Shown here one piece after another: positions 1 through 11,200 of a DNA stretch of 64,000 nt (position 1 is its first letter; every line of letters begins with the position of its first letter). The notes below the pieces were generated by a model, which ran no database searches, was not told where the DNA came from, and saw only the letters and a program-made list of their open reading frames with translations. Position numbers and translations under genes: made by a program. The stretch is from Aporrectodea caliginosa (lineage: Eukaryota > Annelida > Clitellata > Crassiclitellata > Lumbricidae): positions 310,001 to 374,000 of the forward strand of contig JACEVL010000342.1 of assembly GCA_020284085.1 (NCBI GenBank). The letters are read 5' to 3'.

Positions 1-13
1 GTCAATCGACACT

Positions 14-135
14 GCGCGCGCGCAAACGTCCCGCGCGCAAATGACGGGCATTTCTTGCTGCGCTCAACCGACTGCGCGCAAATGACGGCGCGCAAACGAC
101 GGCGCGCAAACGTCCTGCGCGCAAACGACAGGGCG
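14..135. repeat. GC-rich degenerate short tandem repeat
   Basis: A motif close to GCGCGCAAACGACG recurs about seven times with small changes (AAATGACG, AAACGTCC). It is strongly CpG-rich, unlike its surroundings. No gene is seen. It directly precedes a LINE 3' end. Confidence 0.7.
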
Positions 136-139
136 CCGC

Positions 140-368
140 TCAATACAGATCCTATGTGTGCATAGGTCCCGCTCTGTGGAATGGACTTCCTCCTTCTCTA
201 CGCTCTACAATCCTCTCTGGTAGCATCTCTACCTCTTTCTCTCACCTTAAAACCTTCCTTTTCTCTCGGAGTACCTCGCACTGGGAGCGCTTCTGAAAGG
301 CTTATGCTGTGAGAAGCGCTTTATAAATGATCAAATACAATACAATACAATACAATACAATACAATAC
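140..368 (+). mobile_element. CR1/L2-type LINE 3' end with (TACAA)n tail
   Basis: A plus-strand frame broken by a few changes reads as the last part of a LINE reverse-transcriptase protein: a tryptophan-asparagine-glycine-leucine-proline-proline stretch, then a serine-rich stretch and FxxxLKTFLF. It is followed by AAGCGCTTTATAAATGATCA and a TACAA microsatellite. The GCGC-TATAAAT tail plus a short tandem repeat is typical of CR1/L2-clade LINEs. The same family recurs on the minus strand at 35773-36063 and 39510-39900. The element is 5' truncated. Confidence 0.65.
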
Positions 369-373
369 ATTAA

Positions 374-2225
374 CCTTTATTTTCCCACTATGCCTTCTAG
401 GTGAAATTTTGAGATGGCTCTTAGATATGTGTTGTATTTTGATGGTATTAAAACAGAAATGATAAGCTTTTAGTGATATTTCACATTTAAGGTCATTTTT
501 GGGATGTTCCAAAAATGGAACGTTGGGTCATTCTCACTAGCATTTTTTTATAATGGCAGTTCAGCATGAATCAACGACACAATATTGGCTCGTGCACAAT
601 TTATTCACACCAGTTTATTTTAAGGTATGAACACTTTCAAAACAGTTCACTCGAAGTATCTTGAGGCACCAGACACATTCTTTGGTAATGTTTTTCTTCA
701 AAACATGGAAAAACGATACTGACTAATAAAAGGAATGTATCGCATCGCAATGTGTCATGACGACCTCTGACGTGTCTGAGCACTTTTTTTACAGGATTTA
801 CAGTATTGCTACAACTGGAACATGCTACTACATTGCTATTTGACCACCTAACAACAACAATTTTGGCATGATATGTGTATTCAATGTATCTCTTTCTTGT
901 TTTGCAAACATTTTCTTGTCATTCAGAGGTGCTGTTCCGGTTCGACCATCACGGACGTCATGTCCGTGATGGTCGAACTGGAATAGCACCTCTGAATGAC
1001 TGCTGCCCCACACCTCAGCTTAGACAGAAGACTGTAACTAGTAAAAAGATTGGCAAAGTGGGCCTATAGCATGTGATATGGTTTTCTGTGATGAGTTAGG
1101 CAAAATTCATGGCAACGCGCTCACCAAAAGGGGTTTATGTGGGTCGCCTACTCCTGCAACAATAAATTGTTGCTTGATATGGATGAACATCCTATTCATG
1201 AATAAGACATCCAGATCTTATAACTAAATCTGATTGGCTTTCCTCTTATAAACATCTCTAACCCATGATGTCCATAGTTAGGCACCTACCGACTCATAAA
1301 CGCTAAGTTTGAAATGAACAATTCAAAATTGCAAAGATTTGTGTTACTGATCATATAGTGCACACTCTGCTATTATAGAGAGATCTCTTGTCTGCTGCAT
1401 GCATGGCAGTACATCCTCCTATCATGGATTTAGACATTGCAGTTGCTATTAGAGTGCATCAGGTACTTGTGTTGCAGTTATTGCGTTATTTTCTAAAACT
1501 CCAATTTAAAATATGTACTAATTATTACAAAATCAGTGTTAAAACATGGGCATATATAAGGGATTTTACGTGGTGGGGTCACCCTAAATAAATAGCCGAC
1601 ATTTTTTCTATGCAATTATATGCGAAATAAAAAAAACTGAACTTTTCGACCATTTCCAATGGAAACTCCCAAAAACTTACCCCCCGAAATTTTTTCCTGA
1701 CTACGCCCCTTGTTAAAAATAAATCAAATGAAGCATAATATTAAAAATAAATTAATGATACATGCAACAATCCAACAGTATATACTGGCAAATTATAAAC
1801 AAGGAGCACAATCACCCCATATTGGAATTATACTAATGAGAGTGCACCAACGTTCCAAAAATGGAACATGCTTCAAAACTGGGTTTTTTCTTCTAGAATT
1901 TTGCTTCTTTTTTAGTAGTTTGGATTTTTATCACTGACTTTAGATATCAATCAACAAAATACAATGTGTCTCACCTGTAAAATTATGACACAAATATTTA
2001 TTTCAACTTAATAAAAGATTTTTTTCAAAAATCACAAAATTCGTCAAAATTACGCATCTGTAGCACAAAAATAAATAAAGTAAATCAGAAAATTACCACT
2101 GTTTTACATTCTCCAATCTTAGATCTTTCATTTGATGTGCAAATATAATAAATTTACAAAGGCATAATTATTTTTTTTAACATTACAAATTATGTTCCAA
2201 AAATGGAACGTTGGTAAAATAAAGG
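374..2225. mobile_element. Non-autonomous TTAA-flanked DNA transposon (piggyBac/Kolobok-like)
   Basis: The segment is bounded by TTAA at 370-373 and 2226-2229. The left end reads CCTTTATTTTCCCA and the right end, reverse-complemented, CCTTTATTTTACCA, so the inverted termini match over 10 bases and then partly. The 16-bp palindrome-like motif GTTCCAAAAATGGAAC occurs three times (506-521, 1852-1867, 2194-2209). The first two copies sit in inverted context with shared neighbours (CGTTGG and a CTCAYTAG-like stretch). There is no transposase-like reading frame in 1.85 kb. The TTAA target points to piggyBac or Kolobok; short, partly matching termini leave the exact class open. The left flank is the TACAA tail of the preceding LINE, so it probably inserted there. 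Confidence 0.5.
918..1000. repeat. Near-perfect 39-bp inverted repeat (hairpin)
   Basis: Arms 918-956 and 962-1000 are reverse complements apart from two mismatches, with a five-base centre. The core is GGTTCGACCATCACGGAC against its complement. It lies inside the TTAA-flanked element at 374-2225. Short open frames across it on both strands mirror each other because of the symmetry and are not genes. Confidence 0.85.
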
Positions 2226-2277
2226 TTAAACGTACCTTCTCCATTGTAGTTCAAAGGTGAACTTTGATGCGCAACTG

Positions 2278-2281
2278 GTGG

Positions 2282-2365
<84 letters not shown>

Positions 2366-2376
2366 CGACGATGATG
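2278..2376. repeat. (GAT)n microsatellite
   Basis: About thirty GAT/ATG triplets in a row, with two GAC interruptions near the end. They produce poly-Met and poly-Ser open frames that are artefacts. Confidence 0.95.
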
Positions 2377-2814
2377 ATGCGAAAACCGTTGTTTGATGCT
2401 CAAAAAAGCGTCCTGACGGTTGCTGAGTCACGGATGAAGTCACAGATGAAGTTGACGCAGTCTTTTTTTCGGTGACTTTAGACCATGAATGCCAATTACC
2501 CATTATGCGAAAGATGTCCTAAGACTTCACATGTCATACAACTACTGTAGAATCACACGTAGGACATGACGACGGCGATACGACAATATTCTAATACGAT
2601 CTATTTATGGGGCATATAATGGCTTTATGTAAATGACATTCAATTGAAGCCGATGGAATGTTTGTCATGTGATTTTCTCATCTCCTACATGTACATGTCA
2701 TATGACTGAATACACACGCTCACTCACACGCACAAACACACACACACAGACACACACACAAACATATTTATATATATATGATATGCTGAAGACATCAAAT
2801 TCCGCGTGGGAATA
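2377..2814. other. No gene seen; CA/TA-rich tract
   Basis: AT-rich sequence with a CACA-rich tract at about 2708-2763 followed by a short TATA run. No exon, element end or RNA gene was recognised. Confidence 0.5.
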
Positions 2815-3720
2815 TAGTTATAAGGGCTTCATATGACCTTGATATCAGTACTTTATTACGCCCGAAGGCAGAAAGAATCAGACGTCAGATATGACGTTGC
2901 GATCCAGGAAGTAACGACCAAAGTATGCAAATATTTATCTATAGCTTCTGCAGCTGTTGGGTTTGGTTCAAACTATTATCTCTTCTATACATGACCCTAA
3001 GCAAACTGTATGCGAACTTTAAAACAGCAAGATATCATAATATTTATATTCATTCCATCAGTTAATGCACTTCACGACTCTAGAATTACCCTAGCACAGT
3101 AACGAGTAAGGTTACTTCCTTATTTGTTGTGGGTAAATTTACTTCCTTTATAATTATTGAACTTAGGGATGGGACGACAGCACAGGTGCACTGTACGAGT
3201 TTTTACCGTTGACCTCTTCGCTTTGGGTTTGAATTCCAGTGAATCGCGTGAATTAATGAACTTATATGCCAAGCCATATACCTTTATGAAAATCAAGTAT
3301 GCGGTGCACAAGAATCAAATCCCGCGTTTCGATTTTGGTGCTTATGACAACGACGCTGCAGGAGTTAGCAATTACAATAATCAATGAAGAGGGTCTAATT
3401 CCGGGATTGTTATGGTTGTGTTTGAGTGAGTTACTACTGTGTGTTGAGACCCTGAGCAAGTCCTTCGTTCGGAATTGTCTTACGATCGTGTGCACGTCTG
3501 AACTTTGGAATGACAACAATATCAAATGCAGTTGTATTGTGTTGTATTGTTTACTCTGCACTCGAAATATTCCACCTGCTTTTTCTTTCGATCATTAACG
3601 GATTCTGAAAAATTAATGGAGAAATGGATTATTTTCTTTATTTTAATGGATTATGACATTGACTTTAATTTCACTTGACCACATATTGATGCTTTATGCA
3701 TTATGACAACGGCGTTTTAG
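2815..3720. repeat. 3' flank of the receptor gene, duplicated at 17580-18740
   Basis: Collinear but diverged similarity to 17580-18740. Shared landmarks include GACGTTGCG and GGAAGTAACGACC near 2892 and 17587, TTACTTCCTTATTTG near 3112 and 17824, CTGCACTCGAAATATTC near 3556 and 18596, and GACATTGA near 3655 and 18652. It lies downstream of the receptor gene's last exon. I read it as the end of the unit that was tandemly duplicated with the gene. No coding sequence is supported here. Confidence 0.6.
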
Positions 3721-4589
3721 AAGTTATTTCTGAACCGTAACTGTAATTGTACATTTATGTAGCGCCTTTTAAGAAAAATACTCAGAAGGTGCTCTAGACC
3801 TGACAACACGAGACTTCGATCAAATAGATGGGTTATCAATCGCTGGCGAATAGAGGCTGATGAAGGACAAGCAGCTTATGTTACTTAATTCCTTATCATG
3901 GATATTCAAGATGACTTATTAAATTATTACATGTTGCATCTTAATTATGTGGGTGCAGTGATTTGTGAAATAATCTAACAAAAACATTTGTCCAATGTGG
4001 CCAGTATGTAGCATTTTGAAACCCATTATCGTGTGTTGATATACAGCGATATTGTTTTGACTATTACTGTTCATAGGTCTATGTATACATGGTACAAGCT
4101 AAGCTCCACGCTAGCCCAAGTGAATGCAGTGAGTTAAACAAAAACTTAACCTATCATCTTTAAATAATTGCTAATTCTTCGTTAAGTTTATACTTTAGGA
4201 ATGTAATTCGTAAAATATTCATATGTCATTTGTACATCACAGGGTTTTTGTTCAGTGATGGATTGCTTTACTCTGATTCATCAAAAGCTTTACAAGCGTT
4301 GATTGCAAAACTAGAGAAAAAACAACTTCAGTTTTGTCAAAGTTGTATCGAGATACAAATGTATGCCATTGTCCAAACGCTCTTGAATACTTATGCAAGA
4401 ACTACAATTCGCCGCAAACATCAGCCATGAACCTATTAAGAACCGCATTGAACCGATATTGGGTATATGCAAATCATCTGTTACCCATTTTTCATGTTAA
4501 CTATCTCTATAGAAGTGAGCGACATCTTGGACTAGCTCAGATTTCGTTGTTTTGCAAATGAGCTCCAATCACTCTCTCGCTTTTAGGAC
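3721..4589. other. Region downstream of the receptor gene; no gene seen
   Basis: This probably contains the gene's 3' untranslated region on the minus strand. No AATAAA was found on that strand between 3721 and 4589. The nearest candidate is the TTTATT on the plus strand near 3636. Short frames on the plus strand have no recognisable content. Confidence 0.35.
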
Positions 4590-5256
4590 TTAGGGTGACT
4601 TTTTCAGTTTAATCGGTTCTGCATAAACTGCACTTGGATCCTGTGTAACAACGCCTTCACTTCCAGCTCCATGGTTTACTTCAATCGCTTCCTGATAAAT
4701 AGGATCTGTAGCCTTAACAGCTTTACCGGTTGGTTCAGATGACTTTGTTGGCTTATTCGGTTCAGAAAAAATAGCACTGCGATCACCCAATGGGATTTCT
4801 TTAGCAAGCGAATAAACATTCTGTTGATCACCAGCTGCATTGTGGCTTTGGACGGGTGCAGTTGCTGTAGGCTTTACGTCTGGCTTGTACGGTTCTACAT
4901 AATCTGTGTTGTTGTCTGATGTGGGTGGGTCGAATGGTTGGGAATAAATGGGGCTGACAGACACGGTTTCTTTGTCGGCACTCTTTGGCTTGTGTTGGTC
5001 TTTCTTCTGAAGGTCTAGGTCGGCGTAGACGACGCTTTTGCCAATGTCAACCGCTTCGCAGGTTGGATGAACGCTGGCGTAGATGGTGTTGGACGTTGTA
5101 GGCTGTTGGGTCATTTCCACATCAGAATAGATGATATTACCAGGTGTAACAGTTCCCTCTGACGGTCTGTTGACTGGAACCACGGCTGCATATACGGAAG
5201 AGCCCGCTTCACTCTGTTTTGTGTTCGTCTTGGGTAATCCCTCGTTTCGTCTATCA
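4590..5256 (-). CDS. Receptor exon 8: cytoplasmic tail with ITIM-like and YxxP motifs
   Basis: The acceptor TTTATGTAG is in phase 2, and the exon runs to the TAA at 4592-4590. Tyrosine motifs in order are SVYAAV, IIYSDV, TIYASV and VVYADL (each fitting [S/I/V/L/T]-x-Y-x-x-[V/L]), then YSQP, YVEP, YSLA, FSEP (a YxxP with Phe for Tyr), YQEA and YAEP. ITIMs bind SHP-type phosphatases, and YxxP sites bind Crk/Nck-type SH2 domains. Spacing between the first four is 16-21 residues, as in multi-ITIM receptors. The rest of the tail is hydrophilic and looks disordered. Confidence 0.9.
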
Positions 5257-8200
5257 CTACATAAAACCACAAAATGTGAAGTCTAACCCTATCGCAGCAA
5301 AGTGTGAGACAGACATTATTGGCTTTTGCACATGTCGTGTTTATTTAATCCTTCATTTCCACAGCACCACTTTTAACAAAGACATAAAATCATTATCTTT
5401 GGGGTTATTACTTTATGCCGTAATGTCCTTGTAACACTTTTGTCAGGTCCTTTTGGAGATTCTAAACAGTGCTTTAAAAATATTTCGATACTTAAGTGCA
5501 TTCATTGGAAGCCTATGAAGAAGGCTTAAACAAGTACACATATCCGTTATAAGGATAGTGAGCAAATCCAACAAGTCACAAATAATTTCTAAACCAATTT
5601 CAGACACTTAATGCACGTCATAATCATCACATAAGAACTTTTCTGCCGTGTTTCTTGCACATTGTTTAAGTGAGTTTTTTCTTCAGGTCTCTATTGAAAA
5701 ATTAAACATTTCATTGGCCCTAGAAACTTCTTCTTTCGTTAAAATCACAAAAATAATTATGACAGTCGCTAAATGCTTACGTTGTCCTTTCTCTGCATTC
5801 GACTTTTAACAGAGATGCATGTCTGGTAGCGTATCTATTTATGCATGTCTTTAATATTATATAAATATATTATATAAATTCCTGAAAATTGTCTAAACAT
5901 TTGCAGCTTAGTAACTGAGTGAGCAACTAAGTAAGTAAAGAACAGCATTTTATTATCGGAACAGTACCGTTCGTACCAGTCAATATTCCAACAAAGACAG
6001 CTGTCTCATGTAAGCTATTTGTAAATTTGAAAGCGGTTCAAATCTGTTAAAACACAATTATGTGTAATACATCAATTCCTGTCATTATGAAAACTTACTA
6101 TCTGCGTTTTCGGATGACCAAGATGACGGCAGCGAGAATGAAAACAACCGCCACCAATAATAGAAGGATAAGGAGCATTTGTTGTGTGCTGGATAGTCCT
6201 ACATAAACAATTGAAACACACCGTCGGTAACTCGGTAAAACCAGTATAACTTTAATTATTATCACAACGTAGCCAATTGCAATCGTAAAACTTCAAATTT
6301 CAGAGTGTCATTTGAAAGTCAAGCGCAAGACACCAGCTTATTCACGAGCGCTGACTGTAATGTAGAGCTGGATGTAGCTTTTTAAAGTATAAATGAATGA
6401 TAAAGTGTCGTGTAATGCAATATAACAGAATACAGTAAACAAAGATAAAATATGATGTGATAAAGAATACAGTAAACAAAGATAAAATATGATGTGACAA
6501 AACGCAGCCCAATACTATCTAACATCAAAGAAATTTCTCTGCAGCAGTTGAAAGGTCTACCTTGAAGCTGTGAAACCACGATAGGCTACTAGGAATAGGT
6601 AAACGAATATGTTAACAAATCTATTCTGGCGTAAATAATATTTTAAATTCGTAATAAAAATTACCTGTTGATGGTGATGTTGATGATGAAACGAAAGGAT
6701 TAGTATGATTTACAGAAAAATAATTTGACGACTTTTGAGTAAAATGCGAAGTTGAAACAGTCTTCCAATCAACATCTTCATTTGTATTGTCAGCAATTAT
6801 TGTCGAGGTAAGAGTAGGTACACTGGAAATGACCGGTTTAAACACAGTTGTAGTCACGGTGGTGGCATATGTGGTTGTGGTAGTAGCAATGAGAGTTTCA
6901 GTGGAAGTGATAGTTGTTTTTGGAGTAGTAGCACTGGGAGTTTTAGTGGAAGTGGTAGTGGCGATGGCAGGAGTAGTGTTAATAGCTGGATTTGTGCGAG
7001 TTGTACTAGGTGTTGAGTTTAAGCTTTGTGCTGATGATGTTGCTATTGTTGATAATGATGTTGATGATGGTAGTGAACTAAGCAATTTGGTAGATGTTTT
7101 AACAGGAGAGATTGCAGAGGACTTGAAATCTTCTGATGTCGACGTAGCTATCACTTTAGTAACAAAAGTGTTTGTTGTCGAGGCATTAGAGTTTTCTTCT
7201 GGAAAGAGAAAATCGATAGTAATCAGTTAAAAGAAATGTTGAAGAAGCACGAAACGACTCCTTATAGGCTGGTTTTTACGCGAGAAAAGTGGTGGCGATA
7301 ATAATTGCGCTCAAGACTTGTAGACGGTTGTTACAAAATTAACAATTTTGTTCTTGAGACCACTGTTCCGTGATTGCTGTTATTGTGCGCTGGCGCTACA
7401 GCCAAAAAGTCATTCAGACTCCTTGACTTCTGCTCTTATATGTATCGTCTAACAACATTAAACATTAATATGGCGCTCTTATATTCCAACTGTCTCGAGG
7501 AGGGTTGAGCAACAGAGGACACAGTCCGAAACTTAACAATTAAAGGGTACGATTTGACATCTGGAAATTATTGTTTCAACGAGAGTATCGCTGGAATCTG
7601 CTCGAGGCTTAAACAATTTAACGTGGAGACGACACTGAGATGGATGGATGTATGCACTAAGGGATTCTATTATTAGTAGAAGAATTTTAGCAGAAAAAAC
7701 GTGAATCGACTCAACAAATTAGAAGGAAGTGGAGACTTTGGCACAATTGTTAAGTAAGCCCCACTGATGAAAATATCAAAAGTCCCCATAAATCCATGCT
7801 GTGCTCAAGCCGCCATCTTGGAAAATGGCGGCCTAAATTTGGTGTTTTGGCTGTAACTTGAGAACCGTCATAGCTATTAAAAAACGCAAAAATGGCAAAA
7901 ATATTCTCAATTAAAAGATAAAGAAGGTCTGTATTTAAGGTTTGTTTGTAGGATGAAAAATAAAAAAGTTACACAAAATTAAGTAATTATAATTATGTAT
8001 ATGAATGCAACGTACAAAGTGCAAATGCGCTCCTAATGGTGTTTTAAGATCAAATTCATATCAGTGTCTATGCTAGGATGATATAGTCCTCAGAGTCATC
8101 TAGTGACATCTGAACTAGGGAAACATGCTTCTTTAACTCCGAAACTACTTCTCTACATAGGCATAGGTCCTACATGTATACCGGTATATGTCTATAGGAT

Positions 8201-11200
8201 AGCCTAGGCCTACCTATTGCATTTTGAACTTGCACTCCCTTCAGGTCTTGAAATTGATCATTAAATCTGCCAATATTTAAGATGTATCAGTGTTGTAGAT
8301 AGGCCTTACGTCGTCGTCACCACCACCACCACCACCATCATCATCATCATCGTCATCATCATCATCATCATCATCATAATCATAATCATCATTATGAACT
8401 GACCGAGTATCTGGTTGATTGTCGTCTCCTTGCTCGGTTTAAGTCTGCGTTGCTCGGTTTAAGTCTGCGTATAGGCTAAAGGCTTGGCCACTCTAACGAG
8501 GCAGCGCTTCTTATAGTCTTCTCCGATAAAGTCGATGCCATTGATTCAGGCCAACTGGCGATTCTATCGTTATGGTATGCTGACAGCATTCGACGTAGTC
8601 GACCATTAATTCACCGACTGTCGCACTCGCTTGGAAACAAGGATGGGGTTCAAGTTGGCTTGAATGCAACTTAAAAGGGCACACACAATCTGTCCATTTT
8701 GCAGAGGAGGAGACTGTGGATGTGGTGTTCCACTACGATCAGTGCTTGGTCCTCTCCTCTTTGTACTACACTGTGTCCACGATAAAGTAGATCACTAGAC
8801 TTTGTAAAATATCTTGGTCAATTGTAGTACTATAGGTACTAAATTTGGCGCACATGAGCTTCAGTCTATTCTATCTATACCCTGCAAATTTTATTACAAT
8901 TGATGCAACGGTTACGAGGATATACCCTTATGAAATTGGGTGGTTCAGGAACCAAGTTACCAACACGTAAAACGCATCGACAGATGCGTGCGCGGCTGAT
9001 CATCCTGACTCAGCACCAGTTCTCCGACAGCATTGATATTTGTTTGCGTCCGTGGTTTTGTTTGCGTCTCGTGGTTTCCCTTGCAACTGATCCGGTTGTG
9101 GCAATCTTTTTTAACAGCTGGCTAACACCAGCTAGGGACCAAATTTTCATTGAAATTCTGTAATGAGTCTCCTACGCCATACCCCTTCGTCTCTCTCAAC
9201 TCCTTGATTAAAATCTTGTCCTCTGCACTGAAAACCATTTCTTTACAACCAACTACTGTTACGTAAAACAGGTCTCGTAGTGTAGGCTTAATTGTTTCCG
9301 AAAATGACGCTTATAAACAACAGCCTATCCCTGCGGTTGCCAGAGAAAATGACGTAATTCTATGCGTTTTACGTGTTGGTAACTTGGTTCCTGAACCACC
9401 CAATTTCATAAGGGTATATCCTCGTAACCGTTGCATCAATTGTAATAAAATTTGCAGGGTACAGATAGAATAGACTGAAGTTCATGTGCACCAAATGTAG
9501 TACCTATAGTACTACAATTGACCAAGATATTTAACAAAGTCTAGTGATCTACTTTATCGTGGACACAGTGTATATAGAGGGATGTGTAGAGAATTATAGA
9601 AGCGCGTGGTCCCCTCCACCACTGCTATGCGGACGGTACACAGCTTTAGTTCTTCTGTGAACCATCACAAATCGCTGAACTGAAACAGAGTGCTGCTGTG
9701 CATCGAGCACATATCAGAGTGGATGGCGTCTAACCGTCTCAAACTCAATCCATTCAAGTCAGAGTCCTTATGGTGCACCACCCTCTGGCATCGTCACTTG
9801 ACGACAGTACCTTTGCCCATAGTGATGCAGAAGTTCGACCAGCTGAAACCATCCGCAACATGGGAGTCCACTTTGACAGCTGTGGCACCATGACGGCCTA
9901 TGTAAGTCAACTTGTCTTAGGCTGTTTTTTTAACCAACCACGTTGTGTTAAAACCATCCACAGATTCATTCTAACCTCAACCGCCATCATCTTGGTCAAC
10001 AGCTTCATAGTCTCCAGGTTAACTACTGCACCAACATACTGGCGGATCTGTCGACTTGTCGGCTAGAACAGATACAAGTCGGTGCTTGACTCTGCTGCAG
10101 TGCTGCACGTCTCTTATAGCCCTATGGAATGGATCAACACGATCCGGACATTACCTTCTGCAGCGCAACATTCTACACTGGTTGCGTGTTCTTATGCGTA
10201 TTACCTACAAACTGTGCTTGATAATCTACAAAGCACTACTATCTTATGCCAGACTACATCTCAGACTTCTGCATTCGGGTATCAGACAACCGGAACAGAT
10301 GTTGGCTATAATAATCATCTACAAAATTATCAACTACACGTCTCACAGTCTATAGTCTACAAGGTTTGGCGACTGTTCCTTATCTGACGCTGGACCCACT
10401 GCATGTAACAGTCTTCCTGACCATGCGAAGAATGCACCATCTCTGAAAACATTTAGATCACAGCTCAAGACCTATCCTTTTTCAAATATCAGGTGACCGC
10501 CATTGATTCTATGAACTCATGTAGGCCTACAGTTCCCTCTTCAGCCTCATCTGTGCTATGTCGCTACATAAACCGTCTTATTATTATTATTTTTTTATTA
10601 TTATTATTAATTATGGAAACTTTTGATATTTTCGTCAGTATTTTGATCTTAAATCACTGTTCGCAGCACATTATTTGTTTTTCTAGCCATAAAACCTATA
10701 TGAGCTTCCTATGTCGCAATTGTCGCATTGAAATACATAATTATAATTATTTAATCTTTGTGTAACTTTTTTATTTTACATCATACAAACAAAAGTTAAA
10801 TACAAAACTTCTTTATCTTTTAATGGAGATTATTTGTGCCTTTTTGCGTTTTTAATAGCTATGACGGTTCTCAAGTTACAGCCGAAAAACAGAATTTAGG
10901 CCGCCATTTTCCAAGATGGCGGCTTGAGCACAGCATGGATTTATGGGGACTTTTGATATTTTCATCAGTGGGGCTTACTTAACAACTGTGCCAAGTCTTC
11001 ACTTCCTTCTAATTTGTTGAGTCGAATTTCCTATAATTCCTCCACTATATAGCTCAGTCGATGAACTGTGATTGCAGCTTAAGCAGAGTTGCTGATGTCT
11101 ATAGTTGTTGCGGTCTGTTGAAGTACTATTAGACATAACCAGCCGACAGCTGTGTAGTTGAAGTGCTTTTACCCTAAGAGATTTATGTCTGCAACTCGTA

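Larger units (their letters stand above)
7706..11025. mobile_element. Long-inverted-repeat (foldback-like) element carrying a LINE and a MITE, in receptor intron 5
   Basis: Arms of about 350 bases face each other: 7706-8055 begins TCGACTCAACAAATTAGAAG, and 10630-11025 ends with its reverse complement. Both contain a short inner palindrome GCCGCCAT...ATGGCGGC (7809-7832 and near 10899-10922). Outer arms match closely and inner parts are diverged. GAATC and GAATT flank GACTC at the two ends, so a 4-5-bp target duplication is possible but not exact. No transposase was recognised between the arms, only an inserted LINE fragment with a mariner-type MITE inside it. Confidence 0.6.

Noticed and set aside
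2194..2229. End of a mariner element
   Set aside because: The flank is TTAA on both sides, not a simple TA duplication with CAGT/CACT-type ends.
2183..2503. Poly-Ser and poly-Met open frames
   Set aside because: Produced by the GAT microsatellite on both strands; no domain outside the repeat.
6787..7230. 147-codon Val-rich plus-strand frame
   Set aside because: Antisense shadow of the Ser/Thr stalk exon, which has matching splice sites and phases.
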